Source of the DNA: Bog-756 sp963703145
GTDB taxonomy: Bacteria > Actinomycetota > Acidimicrobiia > Acidimicrobiales > RAAP-2
Direction of reading: 5' to 3'
Length of the DNA: 64,000 nt
NCBI GenBank assembly: GCA_963703145.1
Contig: OY969793.1
Location: forward strand, 806,001 to 870,000
Numbering within the stretch: position 1 is the stretch's first letter; every line of letters starts with the position of its first letter. The translations under genes were made by a program, and so were the position numbers. Of the stretch, positions 1-8,680 are shown one piece after another. The notes under the pieces were generated by a model. The model ran no database searches. It was not told where the DNA came from and worked only from the letters and a program-made list of their open reading frames with translations.

Positions 1-138
1 TGCCTCGTGGTCACCCAACGGGTCCATGTGTCCGACACGGGCCTGGTGGTCGAGGGGGACCTGGCCGCCGACTGGCTGTCGGTGGCCCAGGCCTTCGCCG
101 GCGCGGCCGGAACCGGCCGGCCTCCACGCTCGGGCTAA
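1..138 (+). CDS. C-terminal tail of an unidentified protein (5' end outside window)
   Basis: Reading frame 1 is open from the first base to a TAA at 136-138 and gives 45 residues ending in a Pro/Arg/Gly-rich tail. The middle part (VVTQRVHVSDTGLVVEGDL) has the hydrophobic alternation of real protein, but too little is present to assign a family. Its stop overlaps the stop of the convergent threonine aldolase by 4 nt, leaving no room for a terminator between them. Confidence 0.5.
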   Translation, partial: CLVVTQRVHVSDTGLVVEGDLAADWLSVAQAFAGAAGTGRPPRSG

Positions 139-1189
139 GTCCGGGTCCCTCCGGCCGCCATTACCCGGGCCACCGCCGCCACCAGGGCATCGACATCGTC
201 CTCGGTGGTGTCGAACGACGCCATCCACCGCACCACACCGGTGGCCTCGTCCCACAGGTAGAAGGGGAACTCCTCTTGCAAGACCTCGGTCGCCGACCGT
301 GGGAGGAGGGCGAACACCCCGTTGGCCTGTACCGGATAGGCCAGCGACACACCGGGCACGGCGGTCACCCCGTCGGCCAGGCGCTGCGCCATGGTGTTGG
401 CGTGGGTGGCGTTCCGCCGCCACAGGTCATCGCTCAACAGGGCGACGAACTGGGCCGAGACGAATCGCATCTTCGAGGCCAGCTGCATCGACTGTTTGCG
501 GAGGTAACGCATCGGGGAGTCGCCGGCGCCGCCGAAGACGACTACCGCCTCGGCCCCCATGGCACCGTTCTTGGTGCCGCCGAAGGAGAGTACGTCGACA
601 CCGGCGGCCGAGCCGAAGGTACTGAGCCCCACTCCCAGGGAGGCGGCGGCGTTGGCCAGTCGGGCACCGTCGAGGTGGAGCATCATGCCGCGATCGTGGG
701 CCCAGTTCGCCAGCGCCGCCACCTCGTCGACCAGGTAGCGGGTGCCGACCTCGGTCGACTGGGTGATCGAGACCACCCGGGGCTGTACGTGGTGCTCGTC
801 CCCGACTCCACCGGCAGCCCGTTCCACCAACTCGGGAGTCAGCTTCCCGTCCGGGGTGGGGACCGCCACCAGCTTGCTGCCGAGGAACCGCTCGGGGGCC
901 CCGCACTCGTCGACGTTGATGTGGGCGCCCTCGGCGCAGATCACCGCCTCGAACGGCCGGAGCAGGGACTGGAGGCCCACCACGTTGGCCCCGGTGCCGT
1001 TGAACACGAAGAAGGCATCGGCATCGTCCCCGAAGTGCTCCTTGAACAAGGCGGTGGCCCGGGCCGTGACCGGATCGGCCCCGTAGGAGGGGGCATGGTC
1101 GACATTGGCCGCCATGATGGCCTCCAACACCTCGGGATGGACCCCGGACCAGTTGTCGCTGGCGAAGGTGCGATGTCGCCCCTGGCTCA

Positions 1190-1190
<1 letters not shown>
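135..1190 (-). CDS. ltaE: Low-specificity L-threonine aldolase (PLP enzyme)
   Basis: A 351-residue fold-type I PLP enzyme that cleaves L-threonine or allo-threonine to glycine and acetaldehyde in the cytoplasm. Visible family marks are the N-terminal SDNWSGVHPEVLEAI, the LHLDGARLANA stretch that holds the cofactor aspartate, and FGGTKNGAMG with the Schiff-base lysine. The length is normal for the family. The frame stays open upstream of 1190, but the extra residues are Arg/Pro-rich and lie inside ettA, so the ATG at 1190 is preferred. That ATG shares one base with the ettA stop (TGATG), so the two genes are probably translationally coupled. The C-terminus overlaps the convergent gene tail by 4 nt. 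Confidence 0.9.
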
Positions 1191-2869
<1,679 letters not shown>

Positions 2870-2985
2870 GGGCACCAGTGTGGCCCACGGATCGCCCGGA
2901 CGGAACCGCCGGCTACCGGTGAGGCGGTCGGTTCTCGCCGCAGCTCGCCCGCTTGGTTGGCGAGGTGGGCGGTACTGTGGTGCTG

Positions 2986-4059
2986 ATGAGCGAAGGGGCA
3001 CCGGAGATCGCCGATGGCGGCCAGCTTCTGTCTGCCATGACCCCTCCCCGCCCCGGCGACCCTACCGATCCGGACCCCCTGAGAGAGGGTCCGGATCACG
3101 AGGACACCCGGCCGTCAACGCGGCGGGCCAGCGTCCTGGCCCAGCTCGAGCGCATGGTTCGAGCCATCCGGAACGGGGATGACGCCCAGGTGGAGGCCGT
3201 CATCCTCTCCCTCAGCCAGCGCAACCGGCTGCTGGCACCGCTCACCCTGGTGGTCGGGGCGTTCGCCATGCTGTTCCAGGGCGTCAAGCTCCTCTTCACC
3301 AACTGGCGGCTGACCCTGGTCCAGGTGCTGCCGGCCATGTTGATCTGGGCCTCCCTGCTCGACCTCAAGCTCCATGTGGTGCGAGGGCGGCACCTGGACC
3401 GGATCCTCGGTCCGGTGCTCATCCCTCTCGTGATCGCCATCGCCGTCTTGACGGCGGCCGGCTACTTCCTCAATGCGGTGTTCGCCTTCGCCATTGCCCA
3501 GTCGGGGGACCCCGAGATCCGCCCTGCCGTCGAGCAGGCCCGGCACCACTTGCGCCCCATCCTGTCGTGGGGGTTCGCCATCGGCCTGGCCCTCGGGTTC
3601 TCGGCGGCCATCGTGCCCCGGTGGGGGAAGGGCTGGTTCGCGCTGGCCATGGGGATCGTGGTGGCCGTCATGATGGTCACCTACGTGGCCATCCCGGCCC
3701 GCCTGATCGGGGTGAAGTCGAACCGGTCCCGACGTGACAAGCTGACCGCCACTGCCGTGGGCGGAGCCCTGGGTGCGGTGGTCTGTTCCCCTCCCTACCT
3801 CCTCGGTCGCCTCGGCATCATCATGTTGGGGAGCCGTGCCCTGTTCGTCCCGGGGATCATCCTGATCGTTATTGCCGTGCCCCTCCAGACGGGAGCGGTC
3901 ACCGCCACCAAAGCCGTCAAGTTCAGCGCCAAGTTGGCCACCGCCCCGGTGATTCCGGCCGGGGCCTCGGCCCCAACCGGCCAACCAGAGTCCATCAGCG
4001 CCGCTGCGCCTCCAGGCCCGGAGGTGTCGGATATCGCCGCCCCGGTCGACCGGGTCTGA
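2986..4059 (+). CDS. Multi-pass membrane protein of unknown function
   Basis: 357 residues from the ATG at 2986; in-frame starts further up (2953) give only a short unconvincing extension. About 65 polar N-terminal residues rich in Pro, Asp and Arg precede roughly six to eight hydrophobic segments: near LTLVVGAFAMLFQGVKLLF, LVQVLPAMLIWASLL, PLVIAIAVLTAAGYFL, GFAIGLALGFSAAIV, LAMGIVVAVMMVTYVAIPA and FVPGIILIVIAVPL. A soluble Ala/Pro-rich tail follows. No catalytic or transport motif was recognised. It is transcribed away from ettA and ends at a good intrinsic terminator, so it appears monocistronic. Confidence 0.8.
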   Translation: MSEGAPEIADGGQLLSAMTPPRPGDPTDPDPLREGPDHEDTRPSTRRASVLAQLERMVRAIRNGDDAQVEAVILSLSQRNRLLAPLTLVVGAFAMLFQGVKLLFTNWRLTLVQVLPAMLIWASLLDLKLHVVRGRHLDRILGPVLIPLVIAIAVLTAAGYFLNAVFAFAIAQSGDPEIRPAVEQARHHLRPILSWGFAIGLALGFSAAIVPRWGKGWFALAMGIVVAVMMVTYVAIPARLIGVKSNRSRRDKLTATAVGGALGAVVCSPPYLLGRLGIIMLGSRALFVPGIILIVIAVPLQTGAVTATKAVKFSAKLATAPVIPAGASAPTGQPESISAAAPPGPEVSDIAAPVDRV

Positions 4060-4087
4060 CCGTTGCCTGCGGGCACGGCTCCGCCAC

Positions 4088-4115
4088 AGTCCTCAAATGC
4101 TGAGGACTTCTTCTT
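4088..4115 (+). terminator. Rho-independent terminator after the membrane protein gene
   Basis: Perfect 8-bp stem AGTCCTCA/TGAGGACT with a 5-nt loop, followed by TCTTCTT. It lies 28 nt after the stop at 4059. Confidence 0.75.
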
Positions 4116-4139
4116 GAGGACCTGAGGACATGTTGAGGG
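4101..4139 (+). repeat. Clustered TGAGGAC heptamers upstream of the antitoxin remnant
   Basis: TGAGGAC occurs at 4101, 4115 and 4123, with a partial TGAGGG at 4134. The first copy is also the right arm of the terminator. The cluster ends about 50 nt before the ATG of the antitoxin remnant, a position where an operator would be expected. Confidence 0.4.
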
Positions 4140-4186
4140 CAGCGTCGACCCGGCGTGTGGTGACAGTGGAGTGGTGTCATGACACC

Positions 4187-4395
4187 ATGACCAAGAACAA
4201 CACGGTGCGCCTCCCCGACGAGTTGGCCGCGGACGCTGAGGCGCTGGCCCGCGTCGAGCTACGAGCCTGAACGAGACAGTCAAGTCGTCCTTGCTCAAGG
4301 AGGTCGAGCGGCGGCGACAGAGTCCTGGGTCCAAGGCCAGACTGACCAGGATCATCGAGGAGGACCGGGAGCTGCTTGAGCGCCTGGCGAGGTGA
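4187..4395 (+). pseudogene. Frameshifted ribbon-helix-helix antitoxin
   Basis: From the ATG at 4187 the frame reads MTKNNTVRLPDELAADAEA and on to LARVELRA, then stops at 4268-4270. One frame over, the sequence continues from about 4261 as TSLNETVKSSLLKEVERRR, then an arginine/lysine-rich segment and IIEEDRELLERLAR, with a stop at 4393-4395. Joined, this is a normal ~69-residue Arc/CopG-like antitoxin. RVRLPDEL-type residues form the DNA-binding strand, and the TSLNETVK turn plus a C-terminal helix form the toxin-binding part. A single missing base near 4256-4260 explains the break. A gene starting at GTG 4392 overlaps the stop by 4 nt, the normal arrangement for a toxin partner, but that gene is broken too. 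Confidence 0.7.
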
Positions 4396-4538
4396 CGATC
4401 GAGTTTCCAGACCTCTCCTCGTGCAAGCCGTCGCCAGCGCGGTCGCCGGGATCGACCTAGAGCCGCAACAGGTCGGACCCCACCAAGTCACCTCAGAGAT
4501 TTGCCGTCACGTACCCCGAAGACCTCATCGAGGTCTGA
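4392..4538 (+). pseudogene. Probable remnant of the partner toxin (possibly Fic/Doc type)
   Basis: A GTG at 4392 overlaps the antitoxin stop by 4 nt and starts TIEFPDLSS, resembling the first strand of Doc-like toxins. The reading then has to change frame: QAVASAVAGIDLEPQQVG lies in a second frame and YPEDLIEV, before the TGA at 4536-4538, in another. No HPFxxGN catalytic motif is present, so nothing active could be made. The assignment to Fic/Doc rests on weak resemblance and on position only. Confidence 0.3.
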
Positions 4539-4586
4539 CAACCTCCTGCGCCCACCACCGGCGGTCAGTGACAGCTGAAGTGCAGG

Positions 4587-4612
4587 TACACGCTCTATAC
4601 ACGTAGCGTGTA
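4587..4612 (+). promoter_or_regulatory. Palindromic operator of vapBC
   Basis: Perfect 8-bp inverted repeat TACACGCT/AGCGTGTA with a 10-nt spacer, ending 10 nt before the vapB ATG. The spacer contains TATAC, which could serve as a -10 element, so VapB binding would block transcription directly. There is almost no room for a Shine-Dalgarno site, so the mRNA may be leaderless or have a very short leader. Confidence 0.6.
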
Positions 4613-4622
4613 GGCTTTGTGT

Positions 4623-4832
4623 ATGAGCAAGGTGCGAACGAACATCGAGATCGAGGACACGTACCTTCGGGCGATCATGGATCGATTTGGCGTCCACACC
4701 AAAACCGAGGCAGTCGACCTCGCACTTCGCAATCTTGCGGGCCAGCCCATGAGCCGTGACGAGGCCCTGGCCATGCGAGGTGCCGGGGCACTGCACGCAG
4801 TCCCCGAGGATGCCGGACCACTGGCATCGTGA
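4623..4832 (+). CDS. vapB: VapB-family antitoxin
   Basis: 69 residues from ATG 4623; an in-frame ATG two codons upstream is less likely because it crowds the operator. The N-terminal strand VRTNIEIEDTYLRAIMDRF and the helix TKTEAVDLALRNLAG are typical of the VapB type found with actinobacterial PIN toxins, and the C-terminal part should wrap VapC. It is expected to neutralise VapC and, with it, repress the promoter through the palindrome just upstream. The stop overlaps the vapC GTG (GTGA), giving tight coupling. Confidence 0.85.
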   Translation: MSKVRTNIEIEDTYLRAIMDRFGVHTKTEAVDLALRNLAGQPMSRDEALAMRGAGALHAVPEDAGPLAS

Positions 4833-5239
4833 TCCTGGCTGACACTTCAGCGTGGGTGGAATACGACCGCGCCACCAATAGCAGGGTGGACCGGAGGCTC
4901 GAAGAACTGATTGAAGTCGTCGGACCGGTGGCCGTAACCGAGCCGGTCATCATGGAGCTTGTCGCAGGAGCCCGCACCGACGAGCGCGAGGCCCAGCTCC
5001 GCCGCCTCCTCGGGAGGTTCGCACTTCTCCGCTTCGATGCTGTCGCCGACTTTGATTCCGCAGCCAAAATCTACCGGCGGTGTCGGCGAGTTGGCATCAC
5101 TCCCCGCGGTATGGTCGACTGCCTAATCGCTTCGGTGGCTTTCCGGCACGGGGCAACGCTGCTCGCTGCAGATGTCGACTTGAGCCGCGTCGCCGGCGTC
5201 GTCGGCATCGACCTTGATGGTGCGTCCGTCATGTCGTGA
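4829..5239 (+). CDS. vapC: VapC toxin, PIN-domain ribonuclease
   Basis: 136 residues starting at GTG 4829. The PIN-domain acidic residues are in place: D5 in ILADTSAW, E43 in PVIMELVAGA, D97 in GMVDCLIAS, and D115 and D117 in LLAADVDL. VapC toxins cut specific RNAs (tRNA or rRNA loops) with a metal in this acidic site when VapB is lost. Length and residues look intact, so this pair should be functional, unlike the broken antitoxin just upstream. The next gene begins only 15 nt after the stop and looks truncated. Confidence 0.88.
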   Translation: MILADTSAWVEYDRATNSRVDRRLEELIEVVGPVAVTEPVIMELVAGARTDEREAQLRRLLGRFALLRFDAVADFDSAAKIYRRCRRVGITPRGMVDCLIASVAFRHGATLLAADVDLSRVAGVVGIDLDGASVMS

Positions 5240-5254
5240 GTACGCCCGCCACCG

Positions 5255-5620
5255 GTGTTCGGGAGCAGGCTGGGCTGGCAAGCGACAAGCGTGTTCAGCG
5301 AGCGTTACACGAATCCGTTCGGGCTCGGCCCGTCTGCCAAAGTCGAGCCCATCAGTCGGTACCACCAGGCTTTCCCTGACTTGTACCTAGACGTCGAAGA
5401 ACTCGTCGTGACCGATGACACGGTGGTGGTGAGAATGACGTTTCGCAGGACCGACACCGGAGGGTATGTGGGACGACCTCCCACCGGGCGGGCAGTAGAG
5501 GAGTGGGTTGTCGACATCATGCACTTCGAAGGGGACAGGGTCGTCAGTAAATGGATAGGAGCCGACAAACTCGGTCTGTTCATCCACCTCGGGGTCCTTG
5601 ACGACCCGTGGCCGACTTAG
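5255..5620 (+). CDS. SnoaL-like ester cyclase/dehydratase-fold protein, probably 5'-truncated
   Basis: The frame encodes up to 121 residues. FPDLYLDVEELVVTDDTVVVRMTF, GRPPTGRAVEEWVVDIMHFE and KWIGADKLGLF match the SnoaL/NTF2-like polyketide cyclase fold. The first ~25 residues look like chance coding sequence. The usual N-terminal helices and the first D/H motif are missing, and in their place is DNA directly after vapC. The gene may therefore be the 3' part of an older cyclase gene cut by the event that brought vapBC. No substrate can be named. Confidence 0.55.
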   Translation: MFGSRLGWQATSVFSERYTNPFGLGPSAKVEPISRYHQAFPDLYLDVEELVVTDDTVVVRMTFRRTDTGGYVGRPPTGRAVEEWVVDIMHFEGDRVVSKWIGADKLGLFIHLGVLDDPWPT

Positions 5621-5852
5621 TTAGAGGATCGTGTGGCCCTGGGCAGGGAATGTCCCTTCGGAGACGTGCTGCCCTGACCCAATCGAGCGGCTGCGTGGCG
5701 CCCACCCGGGGCAGTCTGCCGTCGCTTTCGGCAGGGTGATGGAGGGGGACCTGTTGGCGCTTCAAGGGTTGGGCCTTGGCGGTGGCCAATAGTGCCGCCT
5801 GCGAGTCGACAGGCTGACTAGCCGGAGATCGAACTCGACAGGTGGGTCAGTC

Positions 5853-6209
5853 TCAAAGCGACTGACCGTCGACTGTCACCTCGGTGCGGTCGGGGTAGAA
5901 AGACAACATCCCTCTCACTTCGGCGGCCTGAGCAGTCGGCGTCTCATAGCTCCACGCGATGCCGTCGTGGATCTTTCCGTCGACGTCGACAGACCAATAT
6001 GACGCCTCACCCTTGAACGGACAGTTGGTATGGAACGTCGTGGGCCTCAGGAGATCCATCTGCACGTCGTCTGGCGCTAGGTAATAGCGGGAGGGCAGCC
6101 CGGTCTCGTCGAGCTTCATGGCCCGGTCGGTGGTGGCGAGCACCCGGCCGCCAAGCCGAACTTCCACATGAGCGGTGGTTGGGACGATACTGATCGTGTG
6201 GCCTGCCAT
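5853..6209 (-). CDS. DUF427 domain protein
   Basis: 118 residues covering a full DUF427 domain: VRLGGRVLATTDRAMKLDE, LPSRYYLAPDDVQMDLLRPT, HTNCPFKGEASYWSV and AWSYETP are characteristic, including the CPFKG motif. The family forms a small beta-barrel of unknown biochemical role and is common in actinobacteria, fungi and plants. A gap of more than 200 nt with nothing recognisable separates it from the SnoaL-like gene. The start at 6209 fits family alignments. Confidence 0.8.
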   Translation of the reverse strand: MAGHTISIVPTTAHVEVRLGGRVLATTDRAMKLDETGLPSRYYLAPDDVQMDLLRPTTFHTNCPFKGEASYWSVDVDGKIHDGIAWSYETPTAQAAEVRGMLSFYPDRTEVTVDGQSL

Positions 6210-6272
6210 GACGCCAAAGGCTACCGGTTGGAGCCTGCTCCTCAGGGGCAGGGTCCAGCGTTCCAGAACTGG

Positions 6273-6824
6273 CTACCGCAAGAGGCGGACCGGACACTTC
6301 GGCCCCTGCGCCTTCGCCAACCTGGCGTCACCGGTCAGGAGCTCACATCCAAGGAGTTCGGCAAGGGCCACGTAGGCTGTGTCGGAGCTCGTGACGGTTG
6401 ACCGAAGCTCATACGCGCTGGCTACAGATGCCTTCGTACGTGACGAGCATCCCCATGCGGTGCAAGTCACCTGGTGGTGCGGTTCACCATTCGTGCCGGG
6501 GTGCGACCCGCTCCCGGCGACCAGGGATACCTGGTCATCCGTTTTGGCCATGCCCCCCTCCATCTCGACTGCGTGCACTCCGACGTCGAAAACTTGTGGA
6601 CCGCCATCTCGTGTCATCGGCGCAATCGCTGACTGTGCGTTCGGCTCAGAATCGAAAACGAGGACGCAGGTGCCGGTGCCAACGCCGTCATTCAGCCACG
6701 TGCCCTTTTGGAACCCAGGAAGCGCCCGGGCTTCCGGGATCACATAGTCATTCAGAATCGAGTGACGATGCCCAACGTCGGAGTCTGGGTAAACCTTGAC
6801 TCGGATGACGACGGCGTATGCCAT
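6273..6824 (-). CDS. Chimeric gene: ABM-like domain joined to the C-terminus of a PIN toxin
   Basis: ATG 6824 follows a good GGGAGG ribosome site and starts a ~95-residue alpha-beta barrel monooxygenase-like protein (MAYAVVIRVKVYPDS, LPGFQKGTWLND, CVLVFDSEPNAQSAI). After EMEGGMAK the frame runs through ~40 residues of low-complexity coding and ends with YELRSTVTSSDTAYVALAE and LLGCELLTGDARLAKAQ, the last ~50 residues of a VapC-type PIN domain, including the aspartates of DTAYVALAE and LLTGDARLA. The first half of the PIN domain, with D and E of the active site, is absent, so no ribonuclease activity is expected. The join looks like a deletion between two genes. Confidence 0.6.
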   Translation of the reverse strand: MAYAVVIRVKVYPDSDVGHRHSILNDYVIPEARALPGFQKGTWLNDGVGTGTCVLVFDSEPNAQSAIAPMTRDGGPQVFDVGVHAVEMEGGMAKTDDQVSLVAGSGSHPGTNGEPHHQVTCTAWGCSSRTKASVASAYELRSTVTSSDTAYVALAELLGCELLTGDARLAKAQGPKCPVRLLR

Positions 6825-6874
6825 CTTGCGTACCCTCCCGCGATCTGAATATCCACCTGACCACTCCGCCGGTC

Positions 6875-7267
6875 CTAGCCCCGAGGTGCGAAGAACTCGA
6901 GTGCGATGTTGTCGGGGTCTCGAAATGACAATGCCGAGTAGGAAGGTGCGTCCACGATGCCACCGTTGGGGATGCCGAGCTCGTTGAGGCGGATTTCCCA
7001 CGCTTTTAACTCATCGCGGTTGGCACAGCCGAAAGCCAGATGATCGAGACCCGGCCGGCGCTCGTTGAACGGTTGAGTGCTGGTCAAATCAGGGAACTGA
7101 GTTAGACCGACGATTGTGTCGCCCGTCAGCCAAGCGACACGCTTGAAAGGACCTATGTCCTCGTCAAGGATCGGGTCCGAGCCGAACAGAGCCTTGTACC
7201 AAGGCACACTCCGTTCGAGGCTTGTAACCGTTAGCGCCACGTGAGTAATCGCAGGGAACTCTGGCAT
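6875..7267 (-). CDS. VOC-family (glyoxalase/dioxygenase fold) protein
   Basis: 130 residues forming two beta-alpha-beta-beta-beta units: ITHVALTVTSLERSVPWYKALFG at the start and LDHLAFGCANRDELKAW and SFRDPDNIALEFFAP in the second half. The metal-ligand positions of the fold are present (His in ITHVAL, His in LDHLAF, Glu in ALEFF). Reaction and substrate cannot be told from sequence. GAGGTG about 10 nt upstream supports ATG 7267. It lies 50 nt upstream of the chimeric gene on the same strand and may share its mRNA. Base composition is less GC-rich than the flanking chromosome, as in other genes of this region. Confidence 0.82.
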   Translation of the reverse strand: MPEFPAITHVALTVTSLERSVPWYKALFGSDPILDEDIGPFKRVAWLTGDTIVGLTQFPDLTSTQPFNERRPGLDHLAFGCANRDELKAWEIRLNELGIPNGGIVDAPSYSALSFRDPDNIALEFFAPRG

Positions 7268-7507
7268 ATCTATTCGGCACCTCGTGAATGCAGCGAATGC
7301 CGCGTCTTTTGGCTTGGCAACTGTCTAGGAGTAGAACCTATCTGGCAGCACAAGGGCCCGCGCTAATTGAGGCCCCAGTTCCGGTGTTAGACAGGTGATC
7401 CGTAGGTCCTGGGCTGTGCACTCTCGAACGGAATGCTTCCCAACGGCCATGGCGTGCCCTCTAGTAGCCTCAGGACGCGACCGGCCTTCTCGGCATAACA
7501 TGCAGCG

Positions 7508-7873
7508 ATGGACCCTGGAGATATTCATCGTCTGGTTGAGGACGCATTCAACGCTGGCGACACAGACGCCTTGGTAGCTCTGTACGAAGAAGATGCCGCC
7601 ATGGCAACCCCAGACGGAACCTTCGTGAACGGCCGAGATGCGATCCGTGAACAGTGGTCAGGCTTCGTAGCGTTGGCCGGGAACATCCAAATGACCACAC
7701 GTTATGCAGTTGTCGTGGGCGACACAGCTTTGCTCAGCAACGACTGGCAATTTGCTGGCGCTGGTATGGAGTTGTCTTCCCGCACTGCGGAAGTGGCACG
7801 TCGTCAGCCTGATGGAACTTGGAAGTATGTGATCGATCATCCCTATGCGGCGGCTGAGCTTCCCGGGGGTTAG
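7508..7873 (+). CDS. SnoaL-like/NTF2-fold protein (YybH/SgcJ type)
   Basis: 121 residues: HRLVEDAFNAGDTDALVALYEEDA, MATPDGTFVNGRDAIREQWSGF and a C-terminal RRQPDGTWKYVIDHPY fit the DUF4440/SgcJ-EcaC branch of the NTF2-like superfamily. The cone-shaped fold may bind a small ligand, and many members have no known activity. The gene looks complete and stands alone, divergent from the VOC gene with ~240 nt between them in which nothing else was recognised. Confidence 0.75.
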   Translation: MDPGDIHRLVEDAFNAGDTDALVALYEEDAAMATPDGTFVNGRDAIREQWSGFVALAGNIQMTTRYAVVVGDTALLSNDWQFAGAGMELSSRTAEVARRQPDGTWKYVIDHPYAAAELPGG

Positions 7874-7928
7874 TCCTAAAAGCGTCCCACCGTCCCACCG
7901 TTCTCGGGCTTCACCGAATCGTGTCGGA

Positions 7929-8270
7929 CTAAGCGCTGGGAACGTTAGGCATCAGTGACATCTGTGCAGCTACGAGGTCACTCGCCTCGTTCCACTGCCA
8001 AGCCTCCGAGTATCCAGTGATCTCACTGAGACTACGATCTCTGCCTTTGCGCCAGTGACGATATACGCGACTCCATGTCCCATTCGCCCCCGTGAAGCGC
8101 TGCTGAATAGACAAGAGATTCTGGAGTCCGGGGACTATGAGATCATCAATCGGGTGCTCGCTTCCAACGTTGAGTTTCGGGTTTGGATTGCGAATCATCC
8201 GGTCGAAGAACGTGGGCAGGCTCGATTGGGCGTCTGAGGGGGTGGCGCTTGACCCGCGCACTCGCGACAC
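7929..8270 (-). CDS. Hypothetical protein, doubtful
   Basis: An open frame of 113 codons. From an internal ATG at 8198 it reads MIRNPNPKLNVGSEHPIDDL and later GTWSRVYRHWRKGRDRSL, a plausible mixed composition rather than the Arg/Ala/Pro-rich translation typical of shadow frames here. No family was recognised and no clear ribosome site is seen. It converges on the SnoaL-like gene and lies next to the IS110 region, so it may be a fragment. Confidence 0.3.
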   Translation of the reverse strand: MSRVRGSSATPSDAQSSLPTFFDRMIRNPNPKLNVGSEHPIDDLIVPGLQNLLSIQQRFTGANGTWSRVYRHWRKGRDRSLSEITGYSEAWQWNEASDLVAAQMSLMPNVPSA

Positions 8271-8425
8271 GGAGGACTACGACGGTTCTGGGTATTGCCT
8301 GTCCGAAGCGCGAAGTCACCCGGCCACATTCCCATTTGCCGCCGCTGCCCGAAGCGCCGTTCAGCCACGGCCGGTGACTAACCCGCTAGTTGGGGGCTGA
8401 TCCGGCAGCGAGGATTGACGTAGCC

Positions 8426-8557
8426 CGCTGACGGTCCACCATCTCGAAGCGAGAAGTGGTCAGCGTGTGGGTGAATGCCCGAGCCAGGTCTGACTCTTCT
8501 GATACCGGCTGACGTCCTTTCGGACTGTCCTGAAAACGATTCGTCGGCCTGGCTCGG
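8426..8557 (+). ncRNA. Candidate IS110 bridge RNA (structured region upstream of the transposase)
   Basis: Two nested stem-loops lie in the ~280-nt non-coding stretch before the transposase. The first is closed by CGCTGAC (8426-8432) with GTCAGCG (8459-8465) and has an inner CTCG/CGAG stem with an AAG loop (8443-8453). The second is closed by a perfect 10-bp pair, CCGAGCCAGG (8479-8488) with CCTGGCTCGG (8548-8557), around a ~59-nt internal region containing a GTCC/GGAC hairpin with a TTTC loop (8513-8524). IS110 elements are known to express a bridge RNA from the non-coding end on this side, with stems carrying target- and donor-binding loops. Position and architecture fit; expression and loop pairing are inference. 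Confidence 0.45.
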
Positions 8558-8680
8558 ACACTCATCCGGCACCAACCGGTTGGACGGAGTGACCTCATAG
8601 GAGCCTGCCTCACAGGCCCATCGCTGTCCTGTCCATCGTCCCGGCGGTGCGGTGCCACCCACCCCAAGCGAAAGGAACAG

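Noticed and set aside
5580..5789. 69-codon minus-strand frame between the SnoaL-like and DUF427 genes
   Set aside because: No family resemblance and overlap with the end of the SnoaL-like gene; composition of a chance frame.
8055..8237. 60-codon + strand frame in the pre-IS110 region
   Set aside because: Competes with the minus-strand hypothetical at the same place and has no ribosome site; neither is strong.
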